Origin: an uncultured Chloroflexus sp.
GTDB lineage: Bacteria; Chloroflexota; Chloroflexia; Chloroflexales; Chloroflexaceae
NCBI RefSeq assembly: GCF_937129525.1
Contig: NZ_CAKZNK010000087.1
Span: 1-64,000, forward strand
DNA: 64,000 nucleotides
Direction of reading: 5' to 3'
Shown here: positions 35,870 through 44,254 of the stretch, in pieces
Layout of the letters: the number at the start of each line of letters is the position of its first letter
Numbering within the stretch: position 1 is the first letter of the stretch
Translations under genes and position numbers: made by a program
Notes under the pieces: generated by a model
The model's input: the letters and a program-made list of their open reading frames with translations, nothing else
Told to the model about the DNA's origin: nothing
Databases searched by the model: none

Positions 35870-36532
35870 TCACTCTTGCAACAATGGCGATGAGACCTGG
35901 CGAACCGCTTGCCCAAGGAGATGACCGAAGACCAGCGCTGCGTAGGCCGTTGTAAACAGCGCACCGATGACCAATCCGACTGCACCCATACCGGCGACAA
36001 CATTGCACAGGATCGAAAGCAACCACAACACCAGCCACTCAGCCGGATTGCGCTGGAACAATGACAGAACGCCGCCTATCTGCAAGGCGGATCCCACTGT
36101 GCCGGAGGCCACGTAATTTCCACTACCGACGATCAGCAAGACCTGAATGATGACTGAGAGAGGCAGAAGCAGAACGTTGAGACACAGCACAGTTACTACC
36201 AATATCCCAGCCGCCGTTTGATCGTTACCGGTTGCTACAACTACCGCGACTGCGAAACATACAAACAGACAGACAAGCAAAAAGACCGGCAGATAGTAGG
36301 TGATGGCGATAAGCGCCCCCTTCAGACCTTCACTAAACACTAAACCGAACTGATTGAGACGGGGCAGCGGACGATCATGACCACTGACGACTGCGCGGGC
36401 AACAAACAAGACACATCCCAGAGCGGCAATTTGCCCGATGACAGGCACCAATTGCAGCAATCCCACCACCAGGACAGGCTGCCACCAGTCAGGATCATCG
36501 AAAACAAAGCTAAAGGCGCGTGTGACATTCAT
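35870..36532 (-). CDS. DUF4013 membrane protein (copy 1)
   Basis: 220 residues with about five to six helices. The N-terminus FSFVFDDPDWWQPVLVVGLLQLVPVIGQ and the ARAVVSGHDRPLPRLNQFG stretch are the DUF4013 signature. Function is unknown. The stop is 10 bp before the CDP-alcohol transferase start, so both are probably on one transcript. A second DUF4013-like gene lies 225 bp upstream. Confidence 0.8.
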   Translation of the reverse strand: MNVTRAFSFVFDDPDWWQPVLVVGLLQLVPVIGQIAALGCVLFVARAVVSGHDRPLPRLNQFGLVFSEGLKGALIAITYYLPVFLLVCLFVCFAVAVVVATGNDQTAAGILVVTVLCLNVLLLPLSVIIQVLLIVGSGNYVASGTVGSALQIGGVLSLFQRNPAEWLVLWLLSILCNVVAGMGAVGLVIGALFTTAYAALVFGHLLGQAVRQVSSPLLQE

Positions 36533-36757
36533 TGAGGTGCTCCGGTTCTTGCTTGTTGCCTTAATCTGTGAAGGCTGGCGAATCTACCGGTTATCGGCGA
36601 CGAAGCAACCAGGTCGAGGCATCCCGACCAGGTAAACAGGCTCTGTCAAGCACAGCTTGCGCCGTGAAGCTGGCTCAACAGATCGGTCACTGAAAAGGAC
36701 GATCCAGACTACGCCAATGATCGCTTCCTGGCGTCAACTGTACCATAAGATAGCAGA

Positions 36758-37483
36758 TTATGCGCGCTGCGTCATCTGCGCCTGTCGTTCAGCAGCTACA
36801 TACAGTTGCGCGCCAACCAGTTGGGCGAAGACGCCGGCGCTGCATACCAGCCAGCCGGCCAATCCGATCACGACCAGTGGCGCATTGAACGTGATCAAAA
36901 GACCGGTCATAAGCGCCAGTAACGCTGCTGGCAGATAGGCGGCCAGGCTGGCCAGGCGAGCGCGCCAGAAGAAGATGCGGTAGGGCGCGCTCAAAGCCCG
37001 GCGAATCGTTTCGAAACTGAGCGCGCGTTCAATCTGGCCCTCTTCGGCAAACAGGAGCCGGCCAATCGGAGCCACCCCGATCATAAAGAAGCATAACCAG
37101 ACCAGCCCCATCAGGGCCAGGATAGTATTGATGACCGGCGCGAGCAATGCAGTTTGCGCTGCCAGCGCAAGGAACAGACCACTACAACCCAGGATAAGGC
37201 CGCCGATCATCAACGGCAGCAGAAAGAAGGCCAGATCGATCAGGAGGGCAAAAATTCCGGTCAACGCTCGCAGCGTCCAATCACGCCATGGCGGCAGAGG
37301 TAGCGGGTAACCACGGCGAGTATTATCATAACTCTCCATGATGAACCCAACTGCCAGCGGCAACCCGATGATCGTTATGGCCAGCGCGCCATGGAGCAGG
37401 CACTTACGCCACCAGGTTGGATCACGCCAGATCAGCTCAACCGCAGCGCGAAGCGTGGTAGGAGGAGGGAGCGGCGTATACAC
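36758..37483 (-). CDS. DUF4013-like membrane protein (copy 2)
   Basis: 241 residues. GTG start, its G shared with the TAG stop of the CinA-like gene (TAGTG), with ribosome-site sequence inside that gene. The N-terminal VELIWRDPTWWRKCLLHGALA and the GYPLPLPPWRDW segment parallel copy 1 (DPDWWQPVLVVG, DRPLPRL), so the two look like diverged paralogues, though this copy is only moderately similar. Several helices, no known function. Confidence 0.7.
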   Translation of the reverse strand: MYTPLPPPTTLRAAVELIWRDPTWWRKCLLHGALAITIIGLPLAVGFIMESYDNTRRGYPLPLPPWRDWTLRALTGIFALLIDLAFFLLPLMIGGLILGCSGLFLALAAQTALLAPVINTILALMGLVWLCFFMIGVAPIGRLLFAEEGQIERALSFETIRRALSAPYRIFFWRARLASLAAYLPAALLALMTGLLITFNAPLVVIGLAGWLVCSAGVFAQLVGAQLYVAAERQAQMTQRA

Positions 37484-38670
37484 TACTCAGATTCCCCGGC
37501 CAGATAGCGGCGAAGTAGATCGAGCGCCGCTGTGCCGATAAACTCACGACCATCACCCGAGCGCAGATCGAAGGGACGGGTAAGCCGGCGTTCACCTCCC
37601 GGCGCCAGCAGGACGAAAGCGACCGGAGTGAAACCCTGCTCATCGTGCCCGCTAGCCGGTTGCACACCTAACCCCAGATGACTCTGCCAGCGGTCAGCAA
37701 CCGAGGCCGCGCCAGCCGCAGCCAGATCCGATGCTGCCAGCGCATCTGCCGGACGGTCAAGCGGATGGATTTCAACTCCGCGCAAATACTGCTCAATGTC
37801 AGGCGCGGCCAGCAGAGCGCGCAACACCGGCCCCTGGAGGATCCCTTCGTACAGCGCCAGCGTCAACTGCCGTTCCCGCAGGAGACGGGCCACCACGACC
37901 GGCAACTCCTCTGTGCCCAGCAGATAGGGGCCGAGCCGTTCACGAATGATCGCCTCGGTCTGCGCAATCATCGCCTCTGCTTCGGCCTGACTCTCGGCGC
38001 GAGCGCCGATGCGGAGTTCGTACCGCGCCCGCTTGGCCGAAATACCAACGGTTGGATTGGCCTGTTGCATCAGATCGGCGATCCGCTCACCGATGACACT
38101 CTCTCCCAGACCAACTGCATGCAGTGTGCGCACGAGAATGACCGTCGTGACCCCTCGCTCCTCACGCAGATACGGGATCACTACCGTCTCAAACAGATAG
38201 CGCATCTCACCCGGCACGCCAGGCAGAACGATCACCGTCCCGCGTTCATCCTCGATCAGGAAAGCCGGCGCAGTCCCGCGCGGATTGGGGATGACCCGCG
38301 CCCCCGCCGGCACATAGGCCTGACGCCGGTTACTTTCACTCATCGGACGATTCATCGCAGCGAAGCGGGCCGCAATCTGATCGAGCAATTCCTGATGAAA
38401 CTCAAGCGGACGGTTGAATACGGATGCCACCGCTTCGCGGGTAACATCATCGAGAGTTGGGCCAAGACCACCGGTACAGATAACCAGATCAGAGCGTTCC
38501 AGCGCCTCGCGCACTGCCGTCGCGATCCGCTCAACATTATCGCCCACCACTGTCTTGCGATAGACATTGACGCCAGCGGCAGCCAGTTGACCGGCCAGGT
38601 AAGCGCTGTTAGTATCAACTGTTACGCCCAGTAACAATTCTGAGCCGATCGCGATAATTTCGGCATCCAT
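37483..38670 (-). CDS. CinA-like protein with degenerate C-terminal NMN-amidohydrolase domain
   Basis: 395 residues. The N-terminal molybdopterin-binding-like COG1058 domain is intact (AEIIAIGSELLLGVTVDTNSAYL, VVGDNVERIATAVREAL, TGGLGPTLDDVTREAVA, PRGTAPAFLIE, LPGVPGEM). In the C-terminal half the usual nucleophile motif AESCTGG is absent: after RQLTLAL the sequence reads YEGILQGPVLRALL. Nicotinamide-mononucleotide deamidase activity is therefore doubtful, while the COG1058 pyrophosphatase-type function may remain. Confidence 0.87.
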   Translation of the reverse strand: MDAEIIAIGSELLLGVTVDTNSAYLAGQLAAAGVNVYRKTVVGDNVERIATAVREALERSDLVICTGGLGPTLDDVTREAVASVFNRPLEFHQELLDQIAARFAAMNRPMSESNRRQAYVPAGARVIPNPRGTAPAFLIEDERGTVIVLPGVPGEMRYLFETVVIPYLREERGVTTVILVRTLHAVGLGESVIGERIADLMQQANPTVGISAKRARYELRIGARAESQAEAEAMIAQTEAIIRERLGPYLLGTEELPVVVARLLRERQLTLALYEGILQGPVLRALLAAPDIEQYLRGVEIHPLDRPADALAASDLAAAGAASVADRWQSHLGLGVQPASGHDEQGFTPVAFVLLAPGGERRLTRPFDLRSGDGREFIGTAALDLLRRYLAGESE

Positions 38671-38809
38671 AGCTCATTCCTCTGGCGCACAAAGACACAG
38701 ACATGCTGTGCCACTCACAATGCCGAAACCGGGAGGATAACAGAGTAACTGGGCGGCGCGTAGAACGCTGCCCATTGCCTCTGAAACGCTGCGGTATCTG
38801 CGATTCACA

Positions 38810-39238
38810 TCATGCCAGCGGTTCTGATGGCGGCTGAGGTGGTTCGCTGATCCGTTTGCGATACTCGCGCCACAATTCTTGTTCACGCTGAGCAGCGGCG
38901 CGCTGCCCGGCAGCGATAGCAGCTCGCAATCGCTCGGCAAACGACTGCCGTGTTACTCCGGCCCGCGCCACGAGCGCCTGGCGAATATCGCCACCTGAAC
39001 GCGGATTGAGCAAGGCTACCGCAGCTACGCCGATAACGGCGCCAATCAGGACGCCGGCAATAAACGCGCCGGTTGCCGATGCGGTTTGGCGTTCGTGTTC
39101 GCGGCGTAACGCTGCAAGCAGGCGCTGCGCCGCTTCACGCTCAGCAGCCAGCGCCTCGAAGGTGGCGGCGCGTTCGGAATGGAGCGCTTCGGCGAACCGG
39201 CGCGCGACTTCGGCAATCGCATCGTTCTCAACGGTCAT
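38810..39238 (-). CDS. YtxH-like small membrane protein
   Basis: About 142 residues from MTVENDAIAEV, with GAGGAG upstream; the ORF track start lies inside thrS. A charged helical N-terminus (about 1-50) is followed by a Gly/Ala-rich membrane segment (GAFIAGVLIGAVIGVAAVALL) and LNPRSGGDIRQAL, the YtxH-type hallmark, then a basic tail. The start lies 10 bp after the thrS stop, so it is likely co-transcribed. Role unknown; relatives are envelope or stress proteins. Confidence 0.72.
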   Translation of the reverse strand: MTVENDAIAEVARRFAEALHSERAATFEALAAEREAAQRLLAALRREHERQTASATGAFIAGVLIGAVIGVAAVALLNPRSGGDIRQALVARAGVTRQSFAERLRAAIAAGQRAAAQREQELWREYRKRISEPPQPPSEPLA

Positions 39239-39248
39239 CGGGAACTCC

Positions 39249-41036
39249 TCAACTGCTGCGGGTGCGAATCTCTTCCAGAGCGCGGGCCAAAAATGCATCA
39301 ACCGGCATTGCGCCGAGATCTTCACCGGCCCGGGTGCGAACAGCAACTGCGTCAGCAGCCTCTTCTCTGGCTCCGATTATAAGCATATACGGAATCTTCT
39401 GCAACTGCGCCCGTCGAATCTTCCCCTGCATGCGGTCACGGTTATCGTCAAGTTCAACCCGCAAACCGGCAGCAAAGAGGCGCTGGCGAACCTTATGGGC
39501 AAACTCCATCTGCTTATCCGTGATCGGGATGATGACGGCCTGTACAGGCGCCAGCCAGAGCGGGAAGGCGCCGCCGTAGTGCTCGATCAAGACCCCCATA
39601 AATCGCTCGGTAGTGCCGGTCACAGCGCGATGCAACACGACCGGCGTATGCGGCCTGTCATCTTCGCCAATATATTCGCATCCCAGGCGGGCCGGCTGGA
39701 TAAAGTCTACCTGGATCGTGCTCAACTGCCATTCACGCCCCAATACATCGCGGGCCAAAAAGTCGGCTTTGGGGCCGTAGAACGCCGCTTCACCCTCAGC
39801 CTCGAAATATTCGACATCGTTGGCTTCAAGCGCAGCGCGCAATGCGATGGTCGCCTGTTCCCACTTCTCATCGTCTTGAACGTATTTCCCATCCTTGCCG
39901 CGCAGCGATAGCCGCACTTTATAATCGGTGAATTTGTACGTGCCTAACACCTCTCGGATTACCTGCAACGCAAGGCTAAACTCAGCTTGAATCTGATCGG
40001 GTCGGCAGAAGATATGACAATCATCCTGGGTGAGGGCGCGCACTCGCGTCAAACCACTTAAGGCACCGCTATCTTCATAACGGTAGAGCGTGGCAAATTC
40101 GGCAAAGCGTAACGGCAAATCGCGATAGCTGATCACGCCGAGCTGATTGTAGAGCGTCATGTGGCTGGGACAATTCATCGGCTTGAGGCGGAAGACCAGC
40201 TCTTCGCTCTCGACCATCGGCGGGAACATACTATCCCGATAGTTGTCGTAATGGCCCGACTTGCGGTAGAGCTGCTCTTTGACGACATTCCCCGTCCAGA
40301 CATGTTGATAGCCGTAGCGCGTCTGCACTTCGCGTACGAACTTTTCCATTTCGTAGCGAATGATTTCACCCTTGGGGGTAAAGATCGGCAGACCGGGACC
40401 AATGTCATCAGAGAAGAAAAACAGCCCCAACTCTTTACCCAGCCGGCGGTGGTCGCGCTTGCGCGCCTCTTCCAACCGGTGCAGATAGGCTTCCAGTTCC
40501 TCTTTGGTATTCCAGCCGGTGCCGTAGATGCGCTGCAATTGGCGATTCTTCTCATCGCCACGCCAGTACGCACCGGCGATACTCATCAGCTTAAACGCTT
40601 CCGGGTTGATTTCGCCGGTATGGTTGAGGTGTGGCCCGCGACAGAGATCCTCGAAGGTGTCCTGGCGATAGGTGGAAATAACCGTATCGCCATGATGGGT
40701 TTCGCCATATTCATCCAAACCCTTAGCCAGCCCTTCGATCAATTCCAGCTTGTAGGGCTGGTTGGCGAAAAGCTGCCGGGCTTCTTCAGCGCTGACCTCA
40801 CGATAGATAAATGGATGGTTACCGGCAATGATCCGCTTCATCCGCTGCTCGATCTCGGTCAGATCTTCGGGAGTCAGCGGTCGTGGCAGATCGAAATCGT
40901 AGTAGAAACCGTTTTCAATCGGCGGCCCAATTGCGATTTTGCCTTCAGGAAACATTTCGAGCACAGCCTGCGCCATCACATGGGCCAGTGAATGACGCAG
41001 ACGGTAGTAGGGATCGCTGTTGGGATCGACTGGCAT
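39249..41036 (-). CDS. thrS: Threonyl-tRNA synthetase without TGS domain
   Basis: 595 residues. Editing domain first: HSLAH (His 15 and 19) and CRGPHLNHTG. Then the class II core: motif 2 (RFAEFATLYRYEDSGALSGLTRVRALTQDDCHIF) and motif 3 (AVTGTTERFMGVLIEHYGGAFPLWLAP), then the anticodon-binding domain. It is about 50 residues shorter than E. coli ThrRS because the N-terminal TGS domain is absent, while editing and catalysis look intact. AAAGGAG precedes the ATG. The operon is led by a threonine T-box. Confidence 0.96.
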   Translation of the reverse strand: MPVDPNSDPYYRLRHSLAHVMAQAVLEMFPEGKIAIGPPIENGFYYDFDLPRPLTPEDLTEIEQRMKRIIAGNHPFIYREVSAEEARQLFANQPYKLELIEGLAKGLDEYGETHHGDTVISTYRQDTFEDLCRGPHLNHTGEINPEAFKLMSIAGAYWRGDEKNRQLQRIYGTGWNTKEELEAYLHRLEEARKRDHRRLGKELGLFFFSDDIGPGLPIFTPKGEIIRYEMEKFVREVQTRYGYQHVWTGNVVKEQLYRKSGHYDNYRDSMFPPMVESEELVFRLKPMNCPSHMTLYNQLGVISYRDLPLRFAEFATLYRYEDSGALSGLTRVRALTQDDCHIFCRPDQIQAEFSLALQVIREVLGTYKFTDYKVRLSLRGKDGKYVQDDEKWEQATIALRAALEANDVEYFEAEGEAAFYGPKADFLARDVLGREWQLSTIQVDFIQPARLGCEYIGEDDRPHTPVVLHRAVTGTTERFMGVLIEHYGGAFPLWLAPVQAVIIPITDKQMEFAHKVRQRLFAAGLRVELDDNRDRMQGKIRRAQLQKIPYMLIIGAREEAADAVAVRTRAGEDLGAMPVDAFLARALEEIRTRSS

Positions 41037-41050
41037 AGTAGCATCTCCTT

Positions 41051-41626
41051 TTACCTGGTTACGATGGTAAGCGAACCGTCTTCAATCCGGGCCGCGACGA
41101 GCTGACGCCCTTGCCGGACCAGCTCGGTGTTAATCCGTTCATTCAACACTGTTGCCAGATCATCGGCTGAGACAAATGCCACTAGCGGACCCTCGATCTG
41201 CGGCGCGAGCGGCACGATCCGGCCATCACGCACTGTAACGCCGCTGCTGACCACGCTTGTCATACCATAGGCGCGCACGGTGATGATTGCCCGTTCGGCC
41301 ACCAACTGCACCCTGGCCTCTTCAACCGGCAACACTGCGTCGATCCCGCCGAGATAGCTATTAATCTCGGCTTCGCTAACGGTGACTTCACCGTTCGGCA
41401 ACGCCGCAATTAACGCCGGTAAGGGCGCCGCTGCTGCCGGCGCATTGACCGGTGGCACAAGCAGATCGGCGAGATAGCGACCAATGGCGGCGCTCAGTTG
41501 CGGTCGGGCCAGGAACAGATAGAGCGCTACAATGAACAGCAACCCTAACCCCAGGCGCGCAATCTGGCCGCCGCAGCTCCCCGCCTCACGGCGTCGCGCC
41601 GGTAACCGACGCGCAGAAGAACGCAT
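41051..41626 (-). CDS. Hypothetical membrane-anchored protein, first gene of the thrS operon
   Basis: About 191 residues from the ATG at 41626 (AGGGGG 6 nt upstream); starts at 41659 or 41683 are possible. A basic N-terminus (SSARRLPARRREAG), one helix (ARLGLGLLFIVALYLFL), then an outside domain with VTVSEAEINSYLGG and DLATVLNERINTELVRQGR, reminiscent of DUF2993/LmeA-like lipid-binding folds, though not convincingly so. No function assigned. It lies between the T-box terminator and thrS, so the riboswitch must control it too. Confidence 0.7.
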   Translation of the reverse strand: MRSSARRLPARRREAGSCGGQIARLGLGLLFIVALYLFLARPQLSAAIGRYLADLLVPPVNAPAAAAPLPALIAALPNGEVTVSEAEINSYLGGIDAVLPVEEARVQLVAERAIITVRAYGMTSVVSSGVTVRDGRIVPLAPQIEGPLVAFVSADDLATVLNERINTELVRQGRQLVAARIEDGSLTIVTR

Positions 41627-41701
41627 AGACAGCCCCCTGGATGCGGGCAAGGTCGTCATAACCGGCTCCATACATCTGCGCAACCTGATATGCCGACCTT
41701 C

Positions 41702-41741
41702 AACTCAAACAGCTCTCCGCCCGCACCGGGACGAAGAGCTG
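41702..41741 (-). terminator. T-box attenuator terminator
   Basis: A 7-bp outer stem (41735-41741 with 41710-41716), an inner CCCG/CGGG helix and a T-rich tail (TTTGAGTT). It shares bases with the antiterminator, so the two folds exclude each other. Confidence 0.8.
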
Positions 41742-41965
41742 CTTCGTGGTTCCACCCTGTGTTCACGCAACGCCGGGTAGAGGCGTCGCGCCTCATTGCT
41801 CGCGATAACGGGCGAATCCCGTGCTCCCATACTGGCTTTGCGCGTTCCGGGAGCCGCTCGGAGGTGGTTTTCGCCCGACCCATCTCCAGACGCGCTCTCA
41901 GTCACGGCGCGCCCTCCCTGTGGTCGGAATCGGGGTACTCGTCCTCGTCGGCGCTTTTTGATGTT
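41702..41965 (-). ncRNA. Threonine T-box riboswitch (leader of the thrS operon)
   Basis: On the minus strand the leader shows all main T-box parts. Stem I base GCCG (41949-41952) pairs with CGGC (41853-41856) with GA-motif flanks. An AGTA box lies in GGACGAGTA. A helix CCCGA/TCGGG closes the specifier loop, where ACC (Thr codon, 41866-41868) is followed by A. The T-box sequence AGGGTGGAACCACGAAG lies at 41742-41758. The antiterminator pairs GGG...ACGAAG with CTTCGTCCC (41728-41736). The competing terminator pairs CAGCTCT (41735-41741) with AGAGCTG (41710-41716), followed by TTTGAGTT. Uncharged tRNA-Thr should favour read-through. Confidence 0.9.
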
Positions 41966-41972
41966 GTTTGCC

Positions 41973-42001
41973 ATGGTAGCGCGAAGCGCGCTGCGCGTCA
42001 A
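41973..42001 (-). promoter_or_regulatory. Promoter of the T-box/thrS operon
   Basis: On the minus strand, TTGACG (41996-42001), a 17-bp spacer and TACCAT (41973-41978). The predicted start, about 41966, falls just before the T-box stem I, so box and leader fit each other. Confidence 0.6.
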
Positions 42002-42143
42002 GGTGAAGATGCGGAAATCGGTGACATTCCTGCCATCAATTCATAGGGGATTGCGCAGGCGTGCCGCAGACACGAGACCGGCAAGCGTATGGCCCGCAAC
42101 GACCGGCAAACGACCGCAGACTGGCCGATTGCTTTGTTTCACG

Positions 42144-42932
42144 CTAAGCCCCTACTGCACTGTAGTGGTACACACCATTTCGCCAAAGCCAGCGCAGCAG
42201 CAAACCGAGTGCGATAGCCCATCCCAGTTGATGCGCTAACCCCCAGCCAATGGCCGCTGGATCGAGCCGACCCAACAACAGCTCCAACGGGAAGCTGAGC
42301 ATCGCCCGAAACGGCAACCACATCAACACTGCCGTTACCGGCGGCGGCAAGAGATCGAGCGGAATGAGGTAGCCGCTGCTGAAGGCGTACAGACCAAACC
42401 AGAAATCTTGCAACGCCAGCACCTGCGTCCACCAGAAACTTAATGCGCCGATGCAGCACTGGTTGAGGAAGTAGACAATAAACGCCAGGACGATGGCCAG
42501 CGGCAACACTGCCCAGGATAACGGCTCAGGTTGCGGAATTGCGCCAGGAGCAATCAGGGCAGCGATCAACGCAATTGGCGCCACCATGACCAACCGCAAC
42601 GGCTTGTCAGCCAGCGCCATCGCCAGATAACGCCAGAGCGGATGCACCGGTCGCAACAGGTACGGCGAGAGTTCACCTAGCCGAATTTCGCGCTCCATAT
42701 CCCAGATGATCCAGACGCCGGTAAGCTGACGAATGCAGAGCGCCCCGACAAAGTAGGCGACAAAATCGTCGCTGCCATAACCACCAATGACTCCGTCACC
42801 AGCCAGCGAACGCCAGACTGCCAGCATGATCAGTGGCAGCATGCCGGTAACAACCCAGATAAAGAGTTGAGCGCGATAGGCCAGCGCATCAGCCCAGGCT
42901 GCGCGCATCAGAACGGCAAATTTGGCGAGCAT
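42144..42932 (-). CDS. ABC-2 type exporter permease
   Basis: 262 residues with about six helices. The motif ELSPYLLRPVHPLWRYLAMALADKPLRL is typical of the ABC-2/DUF990 permease family that pairs with NatA-like ATPases. The only matching ATPase nearby is encoded on the opposite strand beyond the glycosyltransferase (44255-45229), so the two may form one exporter although divergently transcribed. A second permease would usually be expected and is not seen here. Confidence 0.82.
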   Translation of the reverse strand: MLAKFAVLMRAAWADALAYRAQLFIWVVTGMLPLIMLAVWRSLAGDGVIGGYGSDDFVAYFVGALCIRQLTGVWIIWDMEREIRLGELSPYLLRPVHPLWRYLAMALADKPLRLVMVAPIALIAALIAPGAIPQPEPLSWAVLPLAIVLAFIVYFLNQCCIGALSFWWTQVLALQDFWFGLYAFSSGYLIPLDLLPPPVTAVLMWLPFRAMLSFPLELLLGRLDPAAIGWGLAHQLGWAIALGLLLRWLWRNGVYHYSAVGA

Positions 42933-43176
42933 AGACGCGCTACCTTCATGTCACTGCCGCAACGCTCGCGCGTTATTATCGATCAGACACTCTTTCTATT
43001 GTAGCAAAAGTGGCGCAACATTTTGAAGTTGTTGTCCATCCGCAGAGTTACCTTGCGCTGCTGAGCGGTCGGCATTGATCTTTTACTGATGACATTGAAC
43101 AAATTCCCGCTCTTTACAATGATCTGGCTCGTTTCGATTATGATAGAGAAGACAACGCACTCTAAACGGAGAACTC

Positions 43177-44232
43177 ATGCGCATCGCTTTTCTCGACTCG
43201 TGGATTCAGCAGGTGGCCGAAGGCAGTGGCACCGCCGCCGCAATTGGCGGTCTTGGCTACGCTTTGCGCAAACACGGCCATCACGTCGCCCGCATTTCGC
43301 CACCGGTCATGTGGCCACCCAACCTGACCTTGCGCCGGTTGCTATTCAACCTGTACGTGCCGGCACTGCTCCGCGCGCTACCCTACGATCTTATTGTCGG
43401 GGTAGATATTGATGGTGTTCTGGTAGCAGGACGAGTCACTTCCCCCTATGTCTGTAGCATTAAGGGAGTGATTGCCGAAGAACTGCAACACGAACGCGGC
43501 AACGTCCGTCGATTGCTCTGGTTGCTCTCGCGTCTCGAACGGATCAACGCCCGTCGCGCGCCACTCGTGATTACAACCAGTGTCTACTGCCGGCGCAGCG
43601 TGCAACACCACTACGGGGTGCCGGAAGAACGCATTCGGATTGTGCCCGAAGGGATCGATCTGGCGGCCTGGCCACAACCAGAGCGGCGAGGCGATGGCCA
43701 GACAATTCTCTGCGTAGCCCGTCAATATCCGCGCAAACACATCGCCGATCTGATCCGCGCTTTTGCTCAGGTACGGCGACAGTTCCCACAGGCCAGACTG
43801 GTGATCATCGGCGATGGGCCAGAACACGCCAACCTGCGCGCGCTGGCCGCCGGGTTAGATCTTAACGACGCCTGCCAGCTACTCGGCGCGCTGCCCAATG
43901 ATGACGACGTGAAGGCCTGGTATTATCGCGCCGATCTCTTCTGCTTGCCCAGCGTGCAAGAAGGTTTCGGCATCGTCTTTCTTGAAGCGATGGCTGCCGG
44001 GCTGCCGATAGTCGCTACCACTGCCGCCGCAATACCCGAAGTCGTGCCCCACGGCGAAGCCGGTTTACTGGTTCCACCCGGCGATATACCGGCGCTGGCT
44101 TCAGCGTTGAGCGCCTTGCTAGCCGATCCGGCCCTCCGTCAACGCTACGGCGAATTCGGTCGCGCATACGTCGATCGGTTTGATTGGATGCTCGTCGCCG
44201 AACGGTTTCTGACTGTGACCCGTGGTTGGTGA
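43177..44232 (+). CDS. GT4-family glycosyltransferase
   Basis: 351 residues, GT-B fold: N-terminal acceptor domain (MRIAFLDSWIQQVAEGSGTAAAIGG) and donor domain with IRIVPEGIDLAAW, ILCVARQYPRKHIADLIRAF, the E-x7-E motif (PSVQEGFGIVFLEAMAAGLPIV) and GLLVPPGD. A retaining transferase, probably using a nucleotide sugar. CGGAG precedes the ATG. The ABC ATPase follows 22 bp later, which may mean that a glycosylated lipid or polymer is exported. Confidence 0.9.
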   Translation: MRIAFLDSWIQQVAEGSGTAAAIGGLGYALRKHGHHVARISPPVMWPPNLTLRRLLFNLYVPALLRALPYDLIVGVDIDGVLVAGRVTSPYVCSIKGVIAEELQHERGNVRRLLWLLSRLERINARRAPLVITTSVYCRRSVQHHYGVPEERIRIVPEGIDLAAWPQPERRGDGQTILCVARQYPRKHIADLIRAFAQVRRQFPQARLVIIGDGPEHANLRALAAGLDLNDACQLLGALPNDDDVKAWYYRADLFCLPSVQEGFGIVFLEAMAAGLPIVATTAAAIPEVVPHGEAGLLVPPGDIPALASALSALLADPALRQRYGEFGRAYVDRFDWMLVAERFLTVTRGW

Positions 44233-44254
44233 AGTTTTCGGAAAGAAATGCTGT

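Noticed and set aside
41656-42239. Several ORFs across the thrS leader (for example 41690-42046 and 41796-42239)
   Set aside because: They run through a structured T-box leader and have no protein-like features.
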